Source: Apodemus sylvaticus
Taxonomy: Eukaryota > Chordata > Mammalia > Rodentia > Muridae
Reading direction: 5' to 3'
DNA: 64,000 bases
Assembly: GCF_947179515.1 (NCBI RefSeq)
Contig: NC_067473.1
Location: forward strand, 87,714,850 to 87,778,849
Part shown: positions 45,491 to 57,370 of the stretch, one piece after another
How the letters are laid out: each line of letters starts with the position of its first letter
Numbering within the stretch: the stretch's first letter is position 1
The notes under the pieces: generated by a model
Databases searched by the model: none
What the model was told of the DNA's origin: nothing
Seen by the model: only the letters and a program-made list of their open reading frames with translations
Made by a program: the position numbers and the translations under genes

Positions 45491-46842
45491 TTGTCCTATC
45501 CTTGCTCTTGTACTTAATGGAAAGTAAATTGTATTATATATCTTTATCTATCTAACTATCAATTTATCTATATGTGTGTATTTATATGCATCTATATGTG
45601 TTGGTGAGTATTTAAAGTTTTAAAGTATAAAGCTAAAATTGATTATATTAATTTTCAATTTTTTGTCATGATAGACTTAATTTTTATAAATGTTATATAA
45701 CTACTTACCATTATTTAAATAACTTCATTTTTATTAGGATATAGATGTTCAAATCAATATTTGAAAACCTTTGTTTATTTATGTTTACTCTAGGCCTAGC
45801 AGACCCATTAGTGATCTTGGTGTCAAAGCAGTTGTTTCTAAGCAATCCAGTGACAGCTCCATTTCGGGTTCTTTACTGATTTTTCTTTTTCTTTTCTTTT
45901 CTTTTTTATTCTTTCTTTTTTTTTTTGACTTCCTATGGAAACAATTAGTCTAGAAAATAAAAATGTGGCGAGGTCAGACATCTTGTATAAGTTGGTAAAA
46001 TCACTGCTTTCCATCAGAGCTGTGCTCTCCATCTCATTAATGGCCTAACATTGCATAAGAAACCTTTCAACTTAGACAATTAGCAGATTCATCCAGTTCA
46101 TGTGATACCCATCTGCTCAAATATAATTTCTTACAAAGATTACCCATACCTCTTCACACTTCTGGCCTATGCTATTTTCAAAAGTCATATATAATTACTG
46201 AAGGGTATAAAATGCTAATAGGAAAAAGTCAGTGGCCTTTAGGGATGAAAAATTACTTACTAGTCTTTTTCCAAATCTCTGAAACTCAGACATTAGGGGA
46301 TAATGCTCCAATAACTCATTTTTCTCAGACATAGTGCACTGCATGCTTAGTCCAGGCCATAGTTTGCCAAACTGGAGGTAATTTTAAAGACTGGAGGTAA
46401 TTTCATGCATAGCAAAGAGAGACTGCAGAAATAGATTACTGTGCCCTATGCATCTCTGCTCTGTGCTTTGTAGATGGAAAACATCAGGTTTGTTCTATTC
46501 CACTTCAGTCTCCTGCTGCTAAGATAGCTGGAGAGTCAGAAGGAGGCCACTTTTGAAAGACCATAAATATATATGAACACATGCATATATTAAAGTTTGT
46601 GAGTGAATTTACACAAAGCAGCTACTATGTTATCCCTGTAGCTTGTCAAGCCAATTTCAGGTTGTATTGCTTAATAATTGTGTGACCTACAGATAAGTAT
46701 TATATTTTTCTGAAACTTAAGATTTTTGTGTATACAATCTGAAGTGCTCTCTGTCAATTAAGTCCCAAGGGAACCTGGATTTTTGCTGTGTTATTGAGAG
46801 GAATGTGGAACCTGATTGTACTCATCTGGCTGCTGTCTGTTA
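45491..46842. other. AT-rich stretch, nothing recognised
   Basis: A TTTTC-rich tract lies near 45883-45926. The 64-codon minus-strand frame at 45838-46032 translates that tract in part. No gene seen. Confidence 0.5.
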
Positions 46843-46947
46843 GTATGTATGTATGTATGTATGTATGTATGTATGTATGTATGTATGTATGTCTATCTAT
46901 CTATCTATCTTTCTATCTATCTATCTATCTACTAATCTACCTATCTT
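46843..46947. repeat. (GTAT)n(CTAT)n tetranucleotide repeat
   Basis: About 12 GTAT units followed directly by about 12 CTAT units with a few variants, two different tetranucleotides sharing a border. Confidence 0.96.
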
Positions 46948-47098
46948 TGTTTGTATATTAGGACCGTGTTTCTCTGTGTAACTCTAGATGTCCCGCAACT
47001 TGTTCTGTGGACCAGACTAACCTAGACCTCAGGGATCATCCCGTCCATTTTTCCTGAATGCTGATAGATTAGAGGCTTGTACCAACCACCATGCTTGG
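46948..47098 (-). repeat. B1 SINE, antisense
   Basis: 'gaccgtgtttctctgtgtaa', 'ctctagatgtcccgcaactt', 'tctgtggaccagactaacct', 'tgctgatagattagaggctt', 'accaaccaccatgcttgg' read antisense as a diverged B1. The tetranucleotide array abuts its 3' tail, the usual source of such arrays. Confidence 0.85.
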
Positions 47099-47856
47099 AG
47101 TCTGCATTTCAGTATAAGTCAGTTTGTTATCATAAACTGTCTGACTAAACTGGGGTTTGTGGCTAAAGTTACATTCAAGTTCTATGTACACTAAAACAGT
47201 TTTTAAACAGTCCATACTGAGCATGAATGTTTTCACATCCTAATTGGAGCCACCCAGAGCACCTTTTCAGATAGACTACTCCAGTAACTGGAAATTCATA
47301 TTCCAGGAGACTGCCAGGGCCAGGGATGAGCATGATATAGCTTTATGAGAATATGCAGGCCTGAGCATTGGGCCTATTGAACAATCTCATCTCCACAAAG
47401 CCCTCAACAAACACTACAAGTCTTTGTTTCTATTGCAAATTATTTCAAATTTGTCTATGGTATAGGCATATGTTTAAACTATTTAAATTGCTCTTTTAAA
47501 ATCTAAACAATAACTTTTGTCAATGTACTATATTTCTTTCATTTGAAGATGAATTTGTTTTTGGTTTTTTCTTTGTACAGAGGAAGCATACTTAAAACAT
47601 ATCTTGCTGAAGAAAATCCTTGGATAGAACTGAGAACTGAAAAATTACTATTATATTTTTGAACACTTTTTTCTTCTTTGTAACTCACAATTACTCCAAA
47701 ATATTTGAAAATTGTTTGATAACCTGCAAAAATCTACTTTGATATTTTATGTAAAACCAGATATTTTTCATCAAATTTTTATTCAAATATTTACAAGTCA
47801 TAAAAAGTGTTGATACACATATAGATAGATAAGTTATTATTTTATATATCAGTTCT
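47099..47856. other. No feature recognised
   Basis: Unassigned AT-rich sequence. Confidence 0.45.
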
Positions 47857-48345
47857 AGCCCACACTATGTGGATGGTGTCATCTGAGTTGTTCTATAAGA
47901 AAACAGCCTGAGCAAGCCATAAAGAAAGAGCAGTTATGCTAAATTCCCCTACCCTAATCCTCATTAGCTCCTGCCTACAAGCTCCTGCCTTCTGGAGTTT
48001 TTTCCCCTGACTATTTTTTAATGATAGGCAATGATGTTGAAGTATAAGTAGAATTAACCTTCACCTCTTCAGGATGCTTTGGTTGTGTTATTTTGTCACA
48101 GAAATTATAACCTTAATTAAGACAGCTATACATTTAGTGTCTATGTAAAAGATAGCTGAATTAGCCAAGGAGAGCTAGACAGTAAAGCCTCCATCCTCAG
48201 TCAGTTTGGCTTCAGATCTTGCATCCAGGATATGGCCTTATCTTCTCTTGATGATGATAATCCTATAAGCCAAACTAAAACCATTCTTATCCAAATTGAT
48301 TCTGGTGAGTGTTTTATCACAGCATCAGAAAGCAATCTAGGACAA
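47857..48345 (+). repeat. Two 3' tails of common rodent repeats
   Basis: First, to about 48125: 'gttctataagaaaacagcct', 'gagcaagccataaagaaaga', 'gctcctgcctacaagctcct', 'ttttgtcacagaaattataa', ending 'taattaagacag'. Second, to about 48345: 'gatgatgataatcctataag', 'ccaaactaaaaccattctta', 'ttttatcacagcatcagaaa', ending 'aatctaggac'. Both fit tail type B of this window. Confidence 0.5.
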
Positions 48346-48881
48346 AAATAGTTCCAGGAATGAGTTATTGCTATGCTGTATTTGATTATATTTATTGGTT
48401 TGGGTTTTGTTTTTTTCTTTGTTTGTTTGTGTTTCCCCCCCTCTGATTAAGGAAACTGGGATGATATTGTGAGCTGTGGGAACATGGAAAATAGGAATAC
48501 TGAGAGAAATGTACACAGTTGTGTCCCAGCTTGTGAAGTTGAAGAATGGAAGTTTTGAGAGTTCTTAAAAGACTCAATAAGTGCTATTTGTTATAAGTAT
48601 GTTAAAGTAAAAATCTGTGTGAGTTAAACTTTTTCTTTACTAGAAATTAGATGTCGGATAGCTGACCTGAAAAAAATCAACTTTCATTGTTGAGACACAA
48701 ACATTATTTTGGTGAAATGTTGGGATAGTGTTCCCTTAAACTCATGACACAGAAGCAGTGGTTCAGAGGAAGGGAAGAGTACAGCTTGTGTTTGAAGTCT
48801 GGCAATGTATGAGTTTCCCACAGGGCTTGGGTTTGAAGGCATTAAGAATTCTTGAAGAACAGCAGCCAGGAGAGGGTATAA
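48346..48881. other. Possible old repeat body, left of the nested L1
   Basis: 'ttgtgtttgaagtctggcaa', 'gtatgagtttcccacagggc' and 'attcttgaagaacagcagcc' may belong to an older murid repeat that continues on the far side of the L1 (50992-51450). Contains a T-rich run with C8 at 48435. No gene seen. Confidence 0.3.
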
Positions 48882-48892
48882 AAATGCAGCCT
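48882..48892. repeat. Left TSD of nested L1
   Basis: aaatgcagcct, matching 50981-50991 (aaatgcagtct) at 10 of 11 positions. Bottom-strand nick context GCATTTTT/ATACC fits the L1 endonuclease preference. Confidence 0.75.
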
Positions 48893-50980
48893 CGCTGCCC
48901 CCTCTCTCCTTATCTTTTCAGTATTGTACTTGAAGTACTAGCTTGGGCAATTAGACAACATAAGGAGGTCCAAGGGATACAAATTGGAAAGGAAGAAGTC
49001 AAACTATCACTGTTTGCAGATGATATGATAGTCTACATAAGTGACCCAAAAAAATCCACTACAGAACTCCTACAGCTGATAACTTCAGCAAAGTGGCAGG
49101 TTATAAAATCAACTCAAGCAAATCAGTGGCCTTCCTATAGTCAAAGGATAAGCAGCCTGAGAAAGAAATTAGGGAAATGACCCCCTTCACAATAGCCACA
49201 AACAGTATAAAGTATCTTGGGGTGACTCTTACCAAACATGTGAAAGATCTATATGACAAGAACTTCAAGACTCTGAAGAAGGAAATAGAAGAAGACCTCA
49301 GAAAATGGAAAAATCTCCCATGCTCATGGATTGGCAGGATTAATATAGTTAAAATGGCCATTTTGCCAAAAGAAATATACAGATTCAACACAATACCCAT
49401 CAAAATCCCAACTCAGTTCTTCATAGAGTTAGTAAGATCAATTCTCAAATTCATCTGGAATAACAAAAAACCCAGGATAGCTTAAACTATTCTCAGCAAC
49501 AAAAGAAATGCTGGGGGAATCAGTATCCCTTACCTCAAGCAATACTACAGAGCAATAGTGTTAAAAACTGCATGGTGTTGGTACAGTGACAGGCAGGTAA
49601 ATCAATGGAATAGGATTGAAGATCCAGAAATGAACCCACACACCTATGGCCACTTGCTTGATCCTTGACAAAAGAGCTGAAAACATCCAGTGGAAAAAGG
49701 AGCCTTTTCAACAAATGGTGCTGGTTCAACTGGAGGTCAGCATGCAGAAGAATGCGAATCGATCCATCCTTATCTCCTTGTACTAAGCTCAACTCCAAAT
49801 GGATCAAGGACCTTCACATAAAGCCAGACACTCTGAAGCTAAGAGAAAAGAAACTGGAGAAGACCCTTGAGGACATCAGTACAGAGGAAAGTTCCTAAAC
49901 AGAACACCAATAGCTTATGCTCTAAGATCAAGAATTGACAAATGGGACCTCATAAAATTACAAAGTTTCTGTAAGGCAAAGCACACAATCAAAAGGACAA
50001 ATCAGCAACCAACAAATTGGGAAAAGATCTTCACCAACCCTACATCTGAGAGAGGGCTAATATCTAATATATACAAAGAATTCAAGAAGTTAGACCCCAG
50101 AAAGCCAAATAACCCTATTAAAAATGAGGTACAGAGTTAAACAAAGAATTTTCACCTGAAGAACTTCGGATATCTGAGAAGCATCTTAAAAAATGCTCAA
50201 CTTCATTAGTCATTAGGGAAATGCAAATTAAAACAACCCTGAGATTTCACCTTACACCAGTCAGAATGGCTAAGATTAAAAATTCATGAGACAGCAGGTG
50301 TTGGCAAGGATGTGGAGAAAGAGGAACACTCCTCCACTGCTGGTGGGGTTGCAAATTGGTACAACTACTCTGGAAATCAGTCTGGCTGGCGGTTCCTCAG
50401 AAAACTGGGCAAGTCACTTCCAAAGGATCCTGCTGTACCACTCCTGGCCATATACCCAGAGGATTCCTCAGCAGGTAATAAGGATACATGCGCCACTATG
50501 TTCATAGCAGCCCTATTTATAATAGCCAGAAGCTGGAAAGAACCCAGGTATCCCTCAACGGAAGAATGGATGCAAAAAATGTGGTATATATACACAATGG
50601 AGTACTATACAGCCATTAGAAACAATGAATTCATGAAATTCTTAGACAAATGGATGGGGTTGGAGAACATCATACTAACTGAGCTAACCCAGTCTCAAAA
50701 GATTAATCATGGTACGCACTCACTAATAAGTGGATATTAGCCTAGAAAATTGGAATACCCAAAACATAATCTACAAATCAAATGATGTACAAGAAGAACA
50801 GAGGAGTGGCCTGGTTCTGGAAAGACTCAGTGTAGCAGTATAGAGCAAAACCAAAACAGGGAAGTGGGAAAGGGGTGGATGGGAGAACAGGGGGAAAGGG
50901 CTTATGGGACTTTCGGGGAGTAGGGGGCCAGAAAACGGGAAATCATTTGAAATGTAAATAAAAAATATATTTAATAAAAC
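48893..50980 (+). mobile_element. 5'-truncated rat-type L1, nested
   Basis: Starts inside the RT domain ('ctgccccctctctccttatc') and runs through ORF2, the G-rich 3' UTR and the tail 'catttgaaatgtaaata'. About 2.1 kb. Close in sequence to the copy at 35517-38058. TSD with one mismatch. Confidence 0.93.
48895..50740 (+). pseudogene. L1 ORF2 RT to C-terminus, broken
   Basis: It opens in RT at CPLSPYLFSIVLEVLAWAIR and keeps an intact catalytic box LSLFADDMIVYISDPKKS (FADD at 49013-49024). A 4-nt loss near 49080 (other copies have cagctgataaacaacttcag) shifts the frame. Thumb follows at 49177-49485 (FTIATNSIKYLGVTLTKHVK to FIWNNKKPRIA then a stop), then the linker region with a frameshift near 49660. 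The C-terminal cysteine motif is split between two frames at 50286-50740, and a 4-nt duplication ('ctggctggcggttcc') disrupts the segment after WKSV. The fragment is non-functional. Confidence 0.92.
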
Positions 50981-50991
50981 AAATGCAGTCT
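50981..50991. repeat. Right TSD of nested L1
   Basis: aaatgcagtct, directly after the A-rich tail, paired with 48882-48892. Confidence 0.75.
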
Positions 50992-51450
50992 TGGTTGGAT
51001 TCAAACCTCTGTAAAATTGAGATATCAGGGTCATGGAACAAATAAGGACAATGGCAGGAATAGAGCTGTCTTGTGTCTGTTGCCAGATGGGCTATCTTCC
51101 CTGGGTTCGGCAGAGCTAGAGAAGTGGGGCCTCCCAAAGTTGGTTGGATCCCAGAAGATTGTTTTAACTCCAATATATCAAAAATGGAGTTACAAGATTT
51201 TGGAAGTATGCTGCTGGATTTTGGCTCTTCTTAATTGCAATTGTGTTTTTATATTTCTACCCATTTGGAACAAGAGAGTACCACATCTTAGTTTTGATTT
51301 TATAGGAGCCAATCATTAAGAGACTGCATTTTTAAAGAGACCTTGGTCTTTTAAAATATATGTTGTTTTTTTTTTAATAAAGTGTGAGCCTTTTCAAGGT
51401 GAAAGTTTTTAAAGGCTATGACAAGATAATATCTTGTGAATGAATAAGAA
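50992..51450 (+). repeat. Old rodent repeat body, right of nested L1
   Basis: 'cttgtgtctgttgccagatg', 'gagaagtggggcctcccaaa', 'cagaagattgttttaactcc', 'aatggagttacaagattttg' and 'agagactgcatttttaaaga' read like the body of an abundant murid repeat. An aataaa lies at about 51377. The 100-codon frame 51017-51319 has no domain and is treated as chance. Confidence 0.4.
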
Positions 51451-52261
51451 AGAAAAGTACAATTTTATACTGATGGATTTGTGAGGCAAAGTAGCAGAAG
51501 GTTACTTGGTATATCAGAGTTAATGTTCATAAAATGATTTATGAAATGAAACAAAATTTAAATAATTTTTAAGCCCATGTGAAAGATAAATTAAGATTTT
51601 TCATGAAAAGCTGCAATTTTGTGTGATAGTCATTTGATGTGCTTATATACAAAACTTTAGTCCTCATATGTGCTTGTCTTGACAAGGCTGGTTCATCCCC
51701 TTGGGTTAACAGACACTATTTTCATTATGTTTGAAATTAACCTCTGCTATAGATACTTTCTATCAAATTTTTCTGAACTAGGTAACTGTACTGTATTCTT
51801 TCACAGGTAAATATATGCAGATGTGTTGCTATAACTAATGTGCATGTCTGTGGGTTCTCTGTGTGGGTAAATGTTTTCTATAGCATTTGGAAAATAAAAA
51901 CTATGCTTCTTGTCAGATTGCATGCTGACCTATATCTTAGTGATGCTTGAGCCTTTAATAAAACTTTTCCCAGAGAAACATCTGAGTATTGATTTTCAGC
52001 CAAGCTTGCCTCTCTCAGAAAGGTCACAATTTTTAAATTCGAGTACTTTTTTATGTGATTTTTCTAGCACATCTGTATTTTGTTCCAGCTAAATATAAGA
52101 GGTTAAAAATCAACCTTGGGTGAAAGCATTCAAGTGAAAGTAGAGTTTTTCTCTTTTTTTCTCAAATATTAAAACTTTTCTAGAAAATAATACTAAATAA
52201 AGTATTTGGGGAATGCAATAGGATCTAATTTACTTTAGAAAAAGTAGCAATGTAATTTCCA
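51451..52261. other. AT-rich stretch, nothing recognised
   Basis: No gene or repeat named. Confidence 0.5.
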
Positions 52262-52372
52262 TCACATTTCTGTAATCTTAGCTCACAGAGGCTCAAGCAG
52301 GAAGATTTAAAGATTGAGACTGCCTTATACAAAGAGATCATATCTCAAAAACAACTGAAAAACAAAAATCTT
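52262..52372 (+). repeat. Diverged B1-like SINE
   Basis: 'tctgtaatcttagctcacag', 'aggctcaagcaggaagattt', 'gagactgccttatacaaaga', 'catatctcaaaaacaactga' follow the order of a B1/ID-B1 body. Highly diverged. Confidence 0.55.
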
Positions 52373-54117
52373 GTAAGTCTTCAAATTAAGTTTACAGAAA
52401 CCCAAGGTCGAAGGTAGTCTCACCACCATTTTACATACTTACCCTTTTGTATTTCCCTAGGAGATATGAGGGCTCTCAGGCTCTTTCGGGTCAGGTTACA
52501 AGGTTTTGAGGGTTTGTATATGTACTTAATATCCTAAATTGTACATCTTAAGCTTTTATAACTATAGACATATTTTCTCAATAAACCATCTAAGTAAAAA
52601 CTTGACTTTACTCACTTAACGAATAAGAGGCATACCACACAGGATGGGGGTGAGCACTTGATTACTGAGAACGGGCAAATGAAACATGTTCTTAATTGCT
52701 GTCACCAGATGGAATGTAACTTCACAAATACCAGGAAGAGCTCAGGAAAGTCCTTGAGAACCTAGCCCAGCTGACACTTTGATTTAAGTTAAGCAATATT
52801 TTTATATTGTAGTAGAGAACCTACTATTATATTAATAGTAGTAGAGAACCTAGCTACAAAATTTTTACTTACAGAATTGCCACATAGAAGTTATTTTCCA
52901 TGGGACAAACTTTGGTAATGTGTTTTGTAACAATAGAGTACTAATAGTATGATTATGATAAAGCTATTCAAATAAATGGGTGAAGTAGCATCTTTCTTAT
53001 TAACATTTCATTCTTAAATAAATTACTTAGAATTATACTTCAGATCACTGGTCAGACTATAAAGCATGTATTCAACCATACTGTAAGGCTCATATTATAT
53101 GATCACTAAAACAGACTGTGATTCATTTCTTCTAAGCATAACAAAACCCTCTACCATTATTAAAGTATTAGTGATTCATTCAATATTGTAATTAAAACAC
53201 AGTGAATTATAAACTATGTTCTTTTTTAAAAATGGATACAAAAGTAAGCATGCTTTGTTGTGCACTAAAGAATAAAGAAATGATCACAAGAAAGTAGTAA
53301 ATTTTCTTTGTTTCTTTGAGTGATTACACAATTGTTTTTTATTCTTATAAATTAACTACTCAATTAAGAATTCCATTTGTCTTCTTTGCAATTGAATTTT
53401 TAAATTTTATTTCAAAAGCACAGTATGGATAGGAGAAGGGCTCATGATGTCCCATTCTTTTGTGAGGAGATATTGGCAACTGATGACTTTTGGAGGAAAG
53501 TCAGTTTTCTTTGGGGGTGTGGTCCCTGGGAGTACATGGTTTAACATTTATTCATATAGAAGCAGCATTAAGTGGACTCAGTGAGCTTTCTAAAAAAGGA
53601 GTAGGCAAAACTGGGCTGGAAAAGTTGCATAGTGAATACTGAGGGCTGGAGAGGATTGAGGGAGTAAGAATTAGGGCTGCACTTGATTAAAATACATTAT
53701 ATGCAAATATGAAATTCTGAAATAATTAAGTAAAAAAAGTTCAAAGAACCACACCATTAATGTAGAGCTCAGTAACTATATCAAATAACTTTTCTGTTAT
53801 TTACTTTTGATTAATAAACCTAGAAATATTTCCAAAATAGTTTAAGTAGCATCAGCATATCTTACTAAAAACATTAATGCCAAAAGGATGGTTTCTCTGA
53901 GCTATCTGGACTGAGATGAATTTTAGTAGCAGATTAAATCCAACACAAATTGTCACCTTGCTGTGTTTAGTCTACATGTTCTGTCTATTGTCTCATTTAT
54001 ATCATTATTTCAATAGGGATTTTGTTATTTTCTATTATTATCCTAGCATGCATTTAGATGCCCTTCACATACTTGAAACAATCATCCAGAAGACGTGTTG
54101 GCAAAAATGTTTTACTG
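52373..54117. other. AT-rich stretch, nothing recognised
   Basis: No open frame with motifs and no named repeat. It is one of the longest stretches without a recognisable element. Confidence 0.5.
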
Positions 54118-54126
54118 TAAGTTTAT
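54118..54126. repeat. Left TSD of inverted L1
   Basis: taagtttat, identical to 54907-54915. Short, but it sits exactly at both ends of the L1 homology. Confidence 0.65.
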
Positions 54127-54660
54127 TGTTCTTCCTGTGGGGCTGCAAACCTCTTCAGCAACTTGGATCCTTTCTCTAGCTGCTCCACTGGTGTTCCTAT
54201 GCTCAGTCTATTGGTTGGCTGTGAGCCATGGGTATTTTAATCCATCTTCAAAGAAGGATCAAAGTATCCACACTTTGATCTTCCTTCTTTTTGAGTTTCA
54301 TGTGGTCTGTGTGTTGTATCTTAGGTATTCTGTGCTTTTGGGCTAATATCCACTTATCAGAGAGTATATACTATGTGTGTTCTTTTGTGATTTGGTTACC
54401 TCATTCAACATGGTATTTTCTAGCTCCATCCATTTGACTAAGAATTTCATGAATTCATTGTTTTTAATAGCTGAGTAGTACTCCAAAGAGTAAATATACC
54501 ACATTTTCTATATCCATTCCTCTGTTGAGGGACATTTGGGTTCTTTCTATCTTCGGGCTATTATAAATAAGACTTCTAGAACTTAGTGGAGCATGTGTCC
54601 TTATGACATGTTGGAGCATCTTCTGGGTATGTGCACAGGAGTGGTTTAGCTGGGTCTTCA
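54127..54660 (-). mobile_element. Inverted 5' segment of a twin-primed L1
   Basis: Antisense L1 from within the 3' UTR ('tgttcttcctgtggggctgc') back into the ORF2 C-terminus ('aagaatttcatgaattcatt', 'tctgttgagggacatttggg', 'ggcacaggagtggtttagct'-like text). The minus-strand 87-codon frame retains only scraps. Orientation flips at about 54660. Confidence 0.88.
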
Positions 54661-54906
54661 AAGAGTACACATGGAGGGACCCGTAGCTCCAGCTACATAT
54701 GTAGCAGAGGATGGGCATTTCAGACATCGATGATAAGAGAGGCTATTGGTTCTATGAAGGCTCAATGCCTCAGGGTAGGGGAATGCCAGGTCAGGAAAGT
54801 GGGTGGGGGAGTGTAAGCAGGGGAAAGGGGTTATGGGATAGGGTTTTTGTAGTAGTAACAAGGGGATACCATTTGAAATGTAAATAAAGCAAATATCTAA
54901 TTAAAA
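54661..54906 (+). mobile_element. 3' segment of the same twin-primed L1
   Basis: 'aagagtacacatggagggac', 'agctacatatgtagcagagg', 'gaaggctcaatgcctcaggg', polypurine tract, 'atttgaaatgtaaataaagc' and A-rich end. The minus-strand copy at 42026-43030 shows the uninterrupted order, in which the two segments of this insertion would be about 40-45 nt apart. Confidence 0.88.
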
Positions 54907-54915
54907 TAAGTTTAT
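54907..54915. repeat. Right TSD of inverted L1
   Basis: taagtttat, paired with 54118-54126. Confidence 0.65.
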
Positions 54916-55864
54916 ACTATAACTAATGTATAAAATTTAAAAAAAAACATGAGCTTTATAAACATAAAAGTCAGTGATTCTTATCTGATTAACAAAGGGC
55001 TGAGAGATTTCTATAGATAGTCAGAGAATATTGAGATTGACTGGTCAATAAATGAAAAATTAGTGTCCTACAGCAACTAAAACATTTGGGATGTTTTCCT
55101 ATTAGAAGAAAATCAGTCATCTTTACTATAAGGCATTCTTTTAGATGTCTATACTCAATTGTTATTTCTGTTACGGCTAGCTGAGGGTCACCCGCTCTGC
55201 TGGCAGCTTCCCATAATTGACTCTATCTTGGGTTGTTTATCTGCAATTTTCACAGAATTTAGCCAATTCCCAGGAACTTTATCCATTATGACTTTGGAGT
55301 CAGGAATCACATTCTTCCCAGCTTTTCCGTTTGAATGCCAGAAGCTGCATGTTTCTTCTATGATGAATGTGATGAGGGTAGGGATCACATTGTCTAGGAG
55401 AGCAAAGGGATCCCTGAGAGAAAAATCATGAGATGGAAGACTCAGTACCAAGGTAGGGAAATGTGGAGAAGTCAAGTGATGGCTTTGAACATTTATGTGG
55501 GCTTTGATTTAGAAATGTAGGAAGATTATAGAAAAGCAAGGAAACTGAAGAGCCAATGACCATCCTGAAAGCTTTCAAAAACAACCTCTACCTTGCTGTA
55601 GCTTAATTTTATCTCATGAGATGAGACTTCTGTCAGACTTAAGATTCTTTTGATTCCCACAGCTGCAATTATTGGACAAATGCTCAGTGTCGTGTCTACA
55701 GTCCATGGGTTGCATATATGAATGCTTAATACTCGAGCAGAAAAACTGTTCTATACCATACAACCCACTACAGATTCCTGGGATAATCTTGAGGCATGTT
55801 TCCCAAATTTTAGTTTTAATCCACTGAGTGTATGCTTCTTTGTGGTTAAATAAATATACTTTAT
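54916..55864. other. No gene recognised
   Basis: Overlapping 90- and 95-codon frames on opposite strands at 55159-55475 have no motif. The 55150-55450 part is a little less AT-rich than its flanks. Confidence 0.45.
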
Positions 55865-56203
55865 TTTTTTAATATTTTTATTTTCTATATTCTTTGTTTA
55901 CATTCCAAATGATTTCCCCTTTCCCAGATCCCCCCTCCCCATATGTCCCATAAACCTTCTTCTCTCCACCCATTCTCCAATCACCTCTCTCCTTTTCCTC
56001 TGTCCTTATATTCCTCTCCAATGCTAGATCAATCCTTTCTGGGATCAGGACCCTCTCCATACTTCTTCATGGGAGTCATTCGTTATGCGATTTGTGCCTT
56101 CGGTATTCAGAGCTTCTGGGCTGATTAATATCCACTTATCAGAGATTGCATTCCATGTGTATTTTTTTGTAATTGGGTTACCTCACTTAGGATGATACTA
56201 TCT
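55865..56203 (-). mobile_element. L1 3' tail, antisense
   Basis: 'tttacattccaaatgatttc', C-rich tract, 'tccaatgctagatcaatcct', 'attcagagcttctgggctga', 'gggttacctcacttaggatg'. Same subfamily as 4640-4850 and 22921-23220. Confidence 0.88.
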
Positions 56204-57039
56204 CATCTAGAGTATAACATGTTAATATGTCCAAATTCCTAGATTCTTTTTTAAAAATCACTACTTAAATCTTGACTTTAATAAACAGTATATATTCAAT
56301 AGTACTGTATTTAATTTTGATAAAATGGATAAACCTATTACTAAATATTTAGAATATTTTTAACTATGGATTTTATTTTTCTTAGTGCCATGAAAAGCCT
56401 AGTAAGGTGTGACATGGCACTGGCTGTCCTCTAATGCCTCTGTTTCTTCTCTTCATGGTGGATGTTAAAGTTCAATCAGGTTATATTTTTCATATTTTGA
56501 GACAGTTCCAAAGATATGAACTTGAGTAACAGGTTTTGAAAGTTTTTTTCCCCAATAAAAATTTACATCATAAAGGGATATTTTTTATTTCAAACTTTCA
56601 ATGTAAGCTAGCACTACAGGCTTTAAGAGAAAGTATACAAAATTCAGGTATTCTTATTATTGCTTTGCAATAAAATTTACTAGAATTTTATATTCAAATA
56701 TAGAATATAGTTTTAAATGCCATATTTTAAAATTAGTATGTAGTTGAAAGACCAATTGCTCTTTTTTGCCACAAGTAAGATTTGTTATTTAAATTTTCTC
56801 ATTTTCTTATATATTTTTGTCTGACAGAATCTAAATACTTTCAATTCATTATTTGCAGATTTCTTGGTGGTATCAATTCAATATTATAAATATATGAGAA
56901 TTACATGAAAACAAAGCATTTAAAAGGAGGACTTAACTATCTTTTGAGTTATTATAATTTGCTATAATGTTTCATAGTTAAATTAACTAACTGTTTTTAT
57001 AAATGTGACTCACTAAGTTTTTCTCAGTAACTTGTACAT
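56204..57039. other. AT-rich stretch, nothing recognised
   Basis: No gene or repeat named. Confidence 0.5.
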
Positions 57040-57370
57040 CAGTGGTATCTTAGCTACTTTTCTACTGGTGTAACAAACTTCCAAAGCAAATTATAAAAAT
57101 AAAAAATAAAATCATTGGGACTCAAGAGTTCTAGATGGTTAGACTCGATGATGATTATGGCAGGAAATATGGCAGTGGAAAGGCTGGCATGGCACTGGAT
57201 AAGTATCGGACAGCTGCATCCTGGTATGTGATATGTGGAGGTAACTTGGGATGTCTTGAGCTTTTGAAACATCAAAGCCAGGCCTTAGTGACTTTCTTCA
57301 ACCTTCTGCAACCAACCCACCTACTAATGCTTGCCAGAAAGTCCAATCAACTTGGGATCAAATATTTAAA
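57040..57370 (-). repeat. Common rodent repeat (tail type A), antisense, diverged
   Basis: 'cttagctacttttctactgg', 'tgatgattatggcaggaaat', 'gcagtggaaaggctggcatg', 'gccaggccttagtgactttc', 'gggatcaaatatttaaac' align in order with the copy at 15888-16250. Confidence 0.45.
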
